Assembly (NCBI RefSeq): GCF_011745365.1 | Contig: NW_024468917.1 | Span: 2,158,501-2,222,500 of the forward strand | Direction of reading: 5' to 3' | DNA from: Cryphonectria parasitica EP155 | Taxonomy: Eukaryota; Ascomycota; Sordariomycetes; Diaporthales; Cryphonectriaceae | Length of the DNA stretch: 64,000 nucleotides | Shown: positions 55,791-64,000 of the stretch, piece after piece | How positions within the stretch are numbered: position 1 is the first letter of the stretch | How the letters are laid out: the number at the start of each line of letters is the position of its first letter | Made by a program: the position numbers and the translations under genes | Notes under the pieces: model-generated | Told to the model about the DNA's origin: nothing | What the model saw: only the letters and a program-made list of their open reading frames with translations | The model's database searches: none

Positions 55791-57335
55791 ATGGGACTGC
55801 CAGACGGTCTAAAGGGCCTTAGGAGGCGCACTTTCAAAAGCTCAAAATCATTAGCCGATGATGAATCCATATTCAGCCAACCTCCCAGCTACTGGTATAA
55901 ACTCGACCTCAACAGAAACACGAGAGCCCGGCGCATATTCGCCCTAACCGCTGCGTTCGCCTACCTCCTCTCATTTATTTTCCTCATCCTAGTGCGTAAC
56001 TTACCACCCCCCCCCCCCAAATTGAATCACAATACACCTTGCTACATCGTCCACATGGCTGACCCAACATATTTCTGTTTTAGGTCGAGCTTGGGAATAC
56101 CTCCAAGAGCTCCAAGATCCTGGGCGACACCTACTTCTTCAGACTTTCCCTGGCTGATATCATCCCGGAATCTGTTGAAAATGCCGAACTCATCAACTCC
56201 ATTGCCCGGGGGTTGGGCCTCCACGATTTCTATCAGCCCGGACTGTGGAACTACTGCGAGGGCTACAACGATGAGTGAGTTTCCTGCAAAGCTTTAACCC
56301 TCCAGTGCACTCTTTTTCTAACACACCAATGACAGGGGCATCACGTTCTGCTCCACGCCCAAGAGCTACTACTGGTTTGACATAGTATCCATCATCCTGA
56401 ATGAGCTCTTGTCGGGCGCTACCATCGCCCTGCCCACGGAGCTCACCGAGATCCTCAACATCCTCAAGATCTGCTCCCACCTCATGTTTGCCTTCTTCCT
56501 CGCCGGGACGATCCTGGCCTTCTGCCTCTCCGTCCTGTCCCCAGTGGCCATCTTCTCACGCTGGGTGTCCTTGCCCATGTCTCTCCTCTCGGGCATCACA
56601 TTTGTGCTCATCTTTGCCGGGTCGACAATCGCGTCTGTTATCAGCTTCGTCTTCAAGTACGCCGCCACCGCCCAGTCGTCCCTGAACATCAAGGCATATG
56701 TCGGCGTCCGCATGTTCGTGTTCATGTGGCTGGCGACCGGCTTTGCCTTTGTCGCCTTCATCATGCACGCGGGCATGGGCTGCTGCTGCACGAGCCGACG
56801 GGATCTCAAGACGGGCAGGAAGCCCATGCGCCACTCGAGCATGCACAGGGCCATGTCGCAGAGGTCGCAGCGATCGCAGATGTCGCAGACCTCTCATGCC
56901 AGAAACCTGACCATGACGGCCGGGGGCGAGCGGCAGGGACGCAGCAGGAGCAACACGGCCTTCTCATTCGAGCAGACGTCCACCGGCGGGCACAGCCGGA
57001 CCGGTACGCTCCAATCAGCAAACGATATTGTCATCAAGGAGCCGCAGAGCGCAGTCAGCCGCTCCAACTCCCAACACGGCAGCGGCAGCGGCAGCGGCAG
57101 CGGTCAGGTCAGCCGGTCGAACACGGTCAAGTCCAATCATAACCTGGTTGGAGGAGCTGCTGGTGGTGGTGGTGGCCGGAGCCGGAGCAACACCCTGCGC
57201 TCGATCCGATTCCAGGACGAGCGGCCGCCGTCGATCGGATCCGATTCGACCGTTGTCAACAATAGCTCCCCAGATGGGGCGAAAGAGGCGCCTGCCCTGA
57301 CACATCGACATTCGGTCTTACCGGAGGAAGATTGA
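55791..57335 (+). CDS. SUR7-family (claudin-like) membrane protein, long form
   Basis: Three exons: 55791-55991, 56084-56274 and 56336-57335 (introns of 92 and 61 bases; donors GTGCGT and GTGAGT, acceptors TAG and CAG). All joins keep frame and give 463 residues. The first helix is ALTAAFAYLLSFIFLIL (about 51-67). The extracellular loop contains GDTYFFRLSLADI and the SUR7/claudin-like cysteine motif LWNYCEGYNDEGITFC. Three further helices follow (about residues 165-295). The cytosolic tail has a short Cys cluster (GMGCCCTSR), which could be palmitoylated, and then ~150 Ser/Arg/Gly-rich residues with SRSN repeats. Family members (Sur7, Fmp45) organise plasma-membrane eisosome domains and affect endocytosis and cell-wall synthesis. 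A role at the cell cortex is inferred. It is larger than the short SUR7/PalI protein at 13172-14010. Confidence 0.88.
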
Positions 57336-58215
57336 AAAACCAAAAGTTGACTTCCTTTTTTGTAATGCATCAGCTTGGGAGGTTGGGGCTGGTGGGTAAA
57401 CGGTTGAATTTCCTATCTAGCATATGGGTGGAAGAAGCGATTCCTTCACACATTGCTTCACTGATTTCTTTTGTCATTCTTTCTCGCAAGGCGTTTTCGG
57501 ATAGACCTTTTCGGGCGGCACGCGTGGCATACTCCTTTGACGCTTTTGTTCATGACGGGAGGATCGGGGCGTGATTGGCTGGTTGGCCTAAGCATGTTCT
57601 CGTTTTGGAACTTCTTAGACAGTAGACAATAGTATACTGGTGGTGAATACTCAGCACTGCTGAGAAAAGGAGGAGGATCAGAATTAATTGTAAAGTCTTA
57701 TGCTCTGTCAGCTCATGGCATTGCTTGTTATCACAAATGTCCCTCCCTACTTCCAACATAGTACAGTACAGGTAGGTGGTGTGTATTAACCCTTGCGTCT
57801 ATGCTCTGATGCATTTACCGTGAGATCCTTCTGTATGAGGGACGACTCATCATCTTGCACTCCTCCTCACCAGGTGTTTTCCTCCTGAAGGACTGCGATT
57901 TGAAATTTCGACTCAGATCTCGGTGGCTCGTTTCCCTTGTGTCTCGCACCCCCATGAACCTCGGAAGAGTGTGCCGGCACCACATCTTGCCGTTCCCGCC
58001 TATACGCACCGGGTCATCCGGACGGATTGTGCAATGCGTGTAGACTCCCTCCTCACTCAGCCACATTGCTTCGTATTTTTTATGCTCCCCGCCCCCAACA
58101 CCCCTAGTCATTCATTCGATCGTTCATGCCCCTCCCCAACTCGCCCGCCCGTTTGCGCACATGTTCTCGTACCCCGCCTCTCCGCCTCCTCCCCCCCCCC
58201 CTCTCAAAAAAAAGG
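57336..58215. other. Convergent 3' flanks
   Basis: 880 bases between the convergent SUR7-like and amidohydrolase genes. No gene supported. A C-run and an A-run lie just before 58216. Confidence 0.55.
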
Positions 58216-59565
58216 TCACTCGATGCCGTACGCCTTTTTTGCGGTGCCCCAGAATATCATCTTGGTCTCCTCCTCAGAGAAGCTGCTCATAAAGCACAGC
58301 CTCTCAACCACCCTACGCCACTTGTCCCACGAGCTCTCGCCCGCCTCTTCTTCTTCCCCCTTGGCGGCATGCTCGACGGGCACCGTGCAGACGGGCCAGT
58401 CGCTTCCAAACATGATCCGGGACGGGCCGAAGGCGGCGACCACGACGGCAAGCCAGGGGGAGATGGCCATGAAGATGTCGTCTGGGGAGGACTGGGCGAG
58501 GGTGGGGTCCATTTCGCAGAGGGCGCCTGAGAGTTTCCTGGAGTGTGTATGTGCATGTGTTAGAAAAGAGAAGAGACAGATGAAATTGAACGCTGCATGA
58601 AGACAAAGAAAAGGGAATGGGGGAGTAGGTGACGACGTACATGTAGACCTTTTCGGCTTTGGATAATGTGAAAATGGCTGTACGCCAGGCGAGGAAACCT
58701 GGGTCGGACGTGTCCAGGTTCGTGAGATCTGGTTTGCAGAGGTGATCTGTTTCGCTCCGACATTAGCCTTCTCTCTCTTTTTCTCACTCTCTCACTCACA
58801 CATACACACAGACACACAGACACACTTTCTCTCTCTCTCTGTGGCGCGATCTCTCACAAACAACGAGAACCCCCTTTTTCACTCACTTAACACAAAAGTA
58901 ACCTTCTCCTTCGCCTCCAAGCCCTCATGCGCCCTCTCCACCAACTCCACCACCTCCTCCAGCTGGCCCATCCCCCGCCTGTGCAGATCCACGCCCACGT
59001 CAAACGCCAACCCCTTCCGCCCCAGAAGCCTCACCCCCTCGACAAACCCAGCCCGCAGCATCGTGCCGTCCGGCTTGTCCTGCAGCAGGTACCGCACGCC
59101 GCGCACGCGCGGCCAGACAGACGCATCCCCGTCCCGCTCGCACGTGGCCCGCGCCGCATCCAGGTACCGCGCTAGGGCCTCCGCGCCCGCCGGCACGGGC
59201 GCCCAGGGGACGATCCCTTTGCACAGGTCGCGGTCGGCCCTCTGTTCGCCCTCGGTGCCTTGGCCGTGGCCTTCACCCGGGCGTGGCCTGCCTGCTGCGA
59301 TGCGGGCGAGCCACGAGACCTCGCCTAGGGGGCCGGACCAGCCGCCCTCGGCCGAGGGGTCGGACTCGTCGTTGCGCCGGTCTGTCTCGAGGAAGATGAA
59401 GCCCGAGAGCAGGTCGGCGGAGGAGGCGGTGGCGCGGCGGTACTCGGCGAGGGAGTGTTGGGACCAGAGAGGGTGGCCGGGCTGGTTCCAGGAGAGGGTG
59501 GTGAGCTCGGAGGAGGGGAAGAGGTGGATGTGGGAGTCGAGAATTGGGACGGTGTGGGAGGCCAT
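58216..59565 (-). CDS. Amidohydrolase-2 family lactonase, L-rhamnono-gamma-lactonase type
   Basis: Three exons: 58887-59565, 58641-58746 and 58216-58537. Introns are 140 and 103 bases, with donors GTGAGT and GTACGT and CAG acceptors. The joins restore VTFVLN-HLCKPDL and KVYM-KLSGALCEM, giving 368 residues. The N-terminus VPILDSHIHLFP carries the metal-binding HxH motif. Other landmarks are WLARIAAG-RPRPGEGH, RGVRYLLQDKPDGTML, FDVGVDLHRRG, LNHLCKPD, and the metal-ligand Asp in IMFGSDWPVCTV near the C-terminus. These features and length match fungal TIM-barrel metal-dependent hydrolases annotated as L-rhamnono-gamma-lactonase, which opens the lactone in the non-phosphorylated L-rhamnose pathway in the cytosol. 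The family also includes other lactonases and decarboxylases, so the substrate is inferred. No other rhamnose-pathway gene is adjacent. Confidence 0.86.
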
Positions 59566-60985
59566 CGTTTCTTGCTTCTTTCTCTTCTTTCTTTCTGTGC
59601 TCTCTGCTGGATGGGGAGTTGGAGGATTGGGGAGGGACAGCAACGGTTGAGCTTCGAAGGAGGGAGAACGGCGCAGGGTTGAGATCAGAGATGTAAGGTC
59701 AGGTCGTAAGGAAAATGAAGTTCAGGGTTTCAGATTGAAGAAGGCATCTCAACAAAGAAGCCATGCATGTCCAGAGTGTTGTAGAATAGATAGATGGATG
59801 CTGCTGCTGCTGCTGCTTCCTGATGCGGGGTCCTGAAGCTTCAGGAGAGCACCCCGCTATCAGCTGTCACAATAGTGGAGGACCCACCAATTCGGACCAT
59901 CATTGCCCCAAGGCTACAGCGGGTGACAGGGGTGTCCAGTCCCCTAGACCCAAAGACTAAGGGTAGTTGGGGGGGGGGGGGTGTGGAGAGACCATTGATA
60001 CACACGGGACGAGAGATAAAGAAACGAGAAGCACATTTTTATCACAGGCACACATCAAGAGCAACAGAATCTTGAAATATCGTGACCAGTGTGAATAGAT
60101 TCAAAATAGGCAGCTATACACTATCTGGTCCCCAGAACCATGCGCAGGCCAATTGCCTCGCGCACTTAAGATTGTCTTCCACCAGATCTGGGGCTTGCTC
60201 AAGATGATCATCAGACCGATCAAGAACTTGAGTGCCGTACAATTTCCATCCCAAAACAGCCGGACTCTTCTTTTTTGAGTATTTTCCAACGAAAAAAGAA
60301 AAAGGGTTGACTATAGAGGGTTTTCGTGCCCTCGTGGCAGGTCCATTTGCCCCCTCAACTTAGGTCACAGACCAGGCGCAAGGGGAGCAAACAGTGCCCG
60401 AGGATTAATTGTCCGAAAGAATTGCTGAGATCATCTCAAAACAAAACGAAATTAGGACTTTTTTTTCTTTTTCTTTTTTGACACGGCTAGACATCGTTCC
60501 TTGGGAACCGGAACAGATGTCAAAGCCGCGTGGGGTCGCAGCATCGACCCGAATGGGTGTGGGGTTGCACGCATACGCGCGACCAGGACCGAAGAGCTCA
60601 CATGGCCGGGCAGGTTCATGACGGCCCGCGGACAACAGACACTTGCAAAACCAGTCTGCAGTTGTCTTGACCGTGGACACAAAATGTCACGCCCCGCACC
60701 ATCCAGAGCACCTTGTGCCGGCTGCCGCGCACGTGTAGCAACAAGTACACTCGAGACAAAAGAGGGCTGGCTTCTACAACCGCAATTTTGCGGGAGATGT
60801 TCGCCGTCTCCTGCTCGGAAATGAATGAACGGTCACTTCAAATTCTCCCTCGTGACCTTGACGTGTGTCTTTCCCTTGTCGTGTGGACCAGAATCATCTT
60901 CTCGAGGGTTTTTGTGTGCGGTGAGGTCCGTGATCCTCATCCCCACCCTCGAGCAAGACGCATCCTCGTCATCCAAATAGCCCAC
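59566..60985. other. Spacer: promoter of the lactonase gene and 3' flank of the EsdC-like gene
   Basis: 1.4 kb between two minus-strand genes. It contains a CTG repeat near 59799-59818, a G-run near 59970-59980 and a T-run near 60461-60478. No gene supported. Confidence 0.5.
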
Positions 60986-61888
60986 TTAGTGACGCACGAC
61001 GATGCCATTACGGCGCGTCGTGCTCTCGTACTCGCCATCGCTGCTCGAGCAGTCGCTAGAGCTGTCACCATAGCCGCAGCGGGAGCCACCGCAGTCCAGA
61101 CGAACCCGCTCTCCCTTGCGCGTGATGCCGTAGCGCTCGCACGTGCAGTTGGAACAGTCGGAGCTGGGGGTGCTGTAGCCGGACATGCTGGAGTTGGGGC
61201 TGGAGCTGTCCGAGCGGTACGACAGCGACGAGCCGTTGGAGCTGACAGGCGAGTCCGAGATGCCGAAGTCGGTAGTGATGTACTCGGTATAGTCGTCTTC
61301 CAGGCCGGTTGAGCCGAAACGCTCAGCCAGCTCGTCGATAGAGTCCTCAGAGTAGTCGTGCAGAATGTGCTTGGTCGCGTGTGGCGACATGGGCTTGGGC
61401 GCCTTGATCTGAGAGGTGGACAGAGGGCGGCCCTTGGGGATGTCGACGGTCAGGGAGGACCGCGAGTGGCGCGACGATGACGACTTCTCCTTGCTGGAGG
61501 ACGAGTGATGGCGGGATGATGACGACGAGTGGTGCTTGGAGGAGCTGCTGGAGTGCTTGGACGAGGAGTGGTGGGAGGATGAGGATGACTTGGACTTGGG
61601 GACGTCGAGGATGTTGAGCTCACGGCCAGTGGTAGGTTCCGTCGTGGAGGTTTCGCTGGGGTTGTGCGAGACGTGATATCCATCGATGATGTAGTAGTAC
61701 CAGTACCTCTGGCCAGGCTCCAGGGTAGAGCTCTGGAAGCGGAAAGTGCCCCTCCAGGTACCCTTGGAAGAGCTCTTGTCCTTGGAGAGGGGAAGCTGGC
61801 CGACGTAGTTGTCCCAAGATCCGAGCAAGTGGACGGTCTTGACGCCAGAAGAGACACGGAGGGAGAAAGAGAGTTGAGTGGCCGACAT
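60986..61888 (-). CDS. esdC: EsdC-like protein with AMPK-type glycogen-binding domain
   Basis: Single-exon frame of 300 residues, ATG at 61888. Residues ~4-95 fit the AMPK1-CBM (CBM48-like) glycogen-binding fold: VHLLGSWDNYVGQLPLSKD, TWRGTFRF, LEPGQRYWYYYIIDGYHVSHNP. A ~55-residue Ser/His/Lys linker follows (poly-Ser with HH pairs). Then comes a conserved acidic helix (HATKHILHDYSEDSIDELAERFG). The Ser-rich tail ends with a cysteine cluster CSNCTCERYGITRKGERV ... CGGSRCGY. This is the layout of Aspergillus EsdC (early sexual development), often listed as GTP-binding protein EsdC although no GTPase motif is visible here. It may tether a partner to glycogen; the sexual-development link is known from Aspergillus, not from this sequence. 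Confidence 0.85.
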   Translation of the reverse strand: MSATQLSFSLRVSSGVKTVHLLGSWDNYVGQLPLSKDKSSSKGTWRGTFRFQSSTLEPGQRYWYYYIIDGYHVSHNPSETSTTEPTTGRELNILDVPKSKSSSSSHHSSSKHSSSSSKHHSSSSSRHHSSSSKEKSSSSRHSRSSLTVDIPKGRPLSTSQIKAPKPMSPHATKHILHDYSEDSIDELAERFGSTGLEDDYTEYITTDFGISDSPVSSNGSSLSYRSDSSSPNSSMSGYSTPSSDCSNCTCERYGITRKGERVRLDCGGSRCGYGDSSSDCSSSDGEYESTTRRNGIVVRH

Positions 61889-63800
61889 TATGACTTGATA
61901 CTAGAGGTAGAACACCCGGGTGGGATTAAAAAAAAAATTAATGCTGCTGTGTTGAGAAAAAAGATTGAAGTTCCGAATTTGTCTCCCGTTGAGACAGCTC
62001 AGATGTCGCTTCGAGCAAGAAAAATCAGTGGTTGTTTTATTAGCAAGTTGGTCGTAGTCTTCAAGACTGGGTATTGGGTATTAGATTGTAGGTGTTGACC
62101 AGCAACTGAGGGCGTATGGTGTAAACTGAAGGGTGAAAAAAGGGTTATGATTTTTGGTGTTTTTTTTTGGGGGGGTATTATGGTTTGTTTGGAAATTAAC
62201 GTTGATCAGTAGAGCACAGCTCTATGACTTAGAATGAAGTGAATTAAAGGGGGAAAAAAGAAGAAACGACACAAAAAACAACAACTGATCTTTGAAGGTT
62301 GGAGGCTTGCTGAAGAGAGAAGAGAAGAAGAAGACGAAAAAGACGGGAGAGGGCCAGCCATAATATAAGCGAGGCCAGATATCACGGCCCTGTGTGGTGG
62401 TGGCCCAGACACACCAACGCACATAGTCACTTACAAACAACTACAACCATGACAGCAGGGATCAAGTTGGGGTGACGTGACGTGACAGGAGGGAAACGAA
62501 GGTCGTCCGGTTCCCGTCCTTCCTCGTCCCCTGTCCGTCGCCGTACCTGCGGTGCAAACGCAATGAATCACGATCCATGACAGGGCAAATGTGCGATGTG
62601 CGTCGCCGCATGCATAAGGCAGCACCACGAGGAGCAAAAGATGCACGATGGATCTCTCTGCCCGTGGGCACATCGGCTGATTCGGTGACGAAGCCAATGG
62701 GAGGACAGACATGCAAGGTCTAGGCTGTGTATGGCCGGCCGCGGTGGAGAGCGGGAATCAATATCACATCGCCGTGATGGGGCACGAGCAAGCATCAGGA
62801 TGGAACCGATGACCTCTGTGTCTCTCTCTTGCATGGTGCATCTTGCCAGGCAGGGGAAGGGGGCCATGCAAGAGCTGACGAGAAGTGCAACCTTGGGACC
62901 CGTGTGGTGTACATAGTATGACCCTGCGGGGTGGTCAGCATGTACCGTTGGGGAGTCCGGAAAGGCAGCCAGTGTTACTTCTCGTCGCTTCAACAGCACT
63001 ACTGCAGGTTGGGCGGTTAAGCAGGTGAGTGGTCGGCCGATAAAGGGGAGCTCTTGATTGAGGAGGGGCGGAACTCGGAAGGCTGGGGAGAGGAGAGAGA
63101 GGGAAAGAGGGGAAAACAACGAGTTCGAGCTGTAAGTGGACGGCTCTGCAATGATGATAACCTTGGTCGGCGTCTAGATCCCTGTACTCATTGGCCAATG
63201 ACGGCACACAGCACCCCGACTCCCTGGCCCGCCACCACTAGTCCCACCCAAAACCGGCCAACGTCCTTTCCTCATTGCCTCCTTCCCTCCAATCACGCAC
63301 GACACCATACTTTTTCCTTCCCTTTTGCTCTCCTTGATTTTTTCTACTTCCCCTCCTTGTCGTCCCTGGACAACCTTGACAGACTTCAGCACACATCTTC
63401 CTTGTGGGGATCTCTGGCGTCTAAATCAACTCGTCCAATCACGGCAGTGTGCCACCCGTCTCCGCAGAGACATGGCCCTCCTCGACCATGAGAGAGAGGG
63501 GTATGGCTCGACTGGGCCTTTCGGTCTATCGACTTTGATGGTCAGCTTTTCAGTCCCACTGCATCTGTAAATTCATCACGGGACAGCAAGGGTAGTTGAT
63601 GGAGGTTGGTGTTGGTTGTCGTCCTTCCTTGAGCCGGCCTACAGTACTACTCATCATCACAGCGATATCCCAGTCCGCCTCTTCTTCAGCAAGCAGGCAA
63701 TACATTAGGCACCATGTGCAATTACAGAGGCTGATGATGATGGCCCATTTTCTGCTGTATACTCTCGAGTCAAGAGGGGCTGTGCCAGACCGCCACCAGC

Positions 63801-63831
<31 letters not shown>

Positions 63832-64000
63832 GATCACCATGATTGACTACAGCATTTTTGTCTCAGTCCAAAATATATCTACCTGGGCATGCTAGTCAAG
63901 CTTCGATACCCACCCACCACCCCATCCTGGTTGAGTCTTCTTTTTCTTCCCTTCCTTTCCCTCCCCTTCCCTCCTCTCAACGATCTACCACGAGGCATAG
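61889..64000. promoter_or_regulatory. Promoter/leader of the EsdC-like gene and right-edge spacer
   Basis: No gene supported in the last 2.1 kb. The first few hundred bases are the leader region of the EsdC-like gene, with A-, T- and G-runs (61928-61940, 62160-62176). A 183-codon minus-strand ORF at 62568-63119 has no recognisable feature. An (ATC)n repeat lies near the right edge (listed separately). The final ~70 bases are pyrimidine-rich and could lead into a plus-strand gene outside the window. Confidence 0.5.
63800..63831. repeat. (ATC)n trinucleotide microsatellite
   Basis: About ten consecutive TCA/ATC units in non-coding DNA near the right edge of the window. Confidence 0.9.

Noticed and set aside
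62568..63119. 183-codon minus-strand ORF near the right edge
   Set aside because: No recognisable motif; composition like translated leader or spacer sequence.

Overview
The window is nuclear DNA of a filamentous ascomycete (Pezizomycotina, most likely Sordariomycetes; the genus cannot be fixed from the sequence). The evidence is threefold. Short 59-204 nt introns have GTNNGT-type donors and CAG/TAG acceptors. Long microsatellite-rich intergenic spacers separate the genes. The gene content (WetA, EsdC, FHL1-type forkhead, FLC/TRP-like, SUR7/PalI and DUF3433 proteins) is typical of moulds. I place 16 protein genes in 64 kb, one of them cut by the left edge. I saw no rRNA, tRNA, CRISPR array, operon or intact transposon.

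Layout. 1-54: 5' tip of an alcohol dehydrogenase-like gene (-). 2-6.7 kb: large FHA/AT-hook/forkhead regulator of FHL1 type (-). 9.3-16.7 kb: a four-helix membrane protein (+), then on the minus strand a MOT1-type molybdate transporter, a SUR7/PalI membrane protein and a conserved two-exon protein of unknown function. 16.7-24.5 kb: a gene-poor stretch with simple repeats and a possibly decayed repeat at 22.9-23.7 kb. 24.5-30.8 kb: an unknown basic-tailed protein and the conidiation regulator WetA (both +). 33.3-43.3 kb: an FLC/TRP-like membrane protein and a DUF3433 membrane protein (both -), about 5 kb apart. 44.7-46.4 kb: an AT-rich block. 46.5-50.6 kb: a divergent Ras-like GTPase and a protein with a degenerate bromodomain (both +). 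51.3-52.8 kb: a secreted PLC-like phosphodiesterase (-). 55.8-57.3 kb: a second SUR7-family protein (+, three exons). 58.2-59.6 kb: an amidohydrolase-2 lactonase of L-rhamnono-gamma-lactonase type (-, three exons). 61-61.9 kb: an EsdC-like glycogen-binding-domain protein (-).

The genes do not form a biosynthetic cluster. A loose theme is development (WetA, EsdC) plus cell surface and membrane (two SUR7/PalI proteins, FLC, DUF3433, PLC-like), but nothing in the sequence shows that they are co-regulated. I did not find a convincing new multi-gene system. The most interesting points are at protein level: a duplicated helical module in the FHL1-like factor, a bromodomain-like fold lacking its acetyl-lysine-binding Asn, and a Ras-like GTPase with an eroded switch II motif. 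A further point is a 166-codon stretch that stays open in frame upstream of the likely WetA start. All gene models are read by eye, and the introns are supported only by frame, splice motifs and remembered family resemblance.
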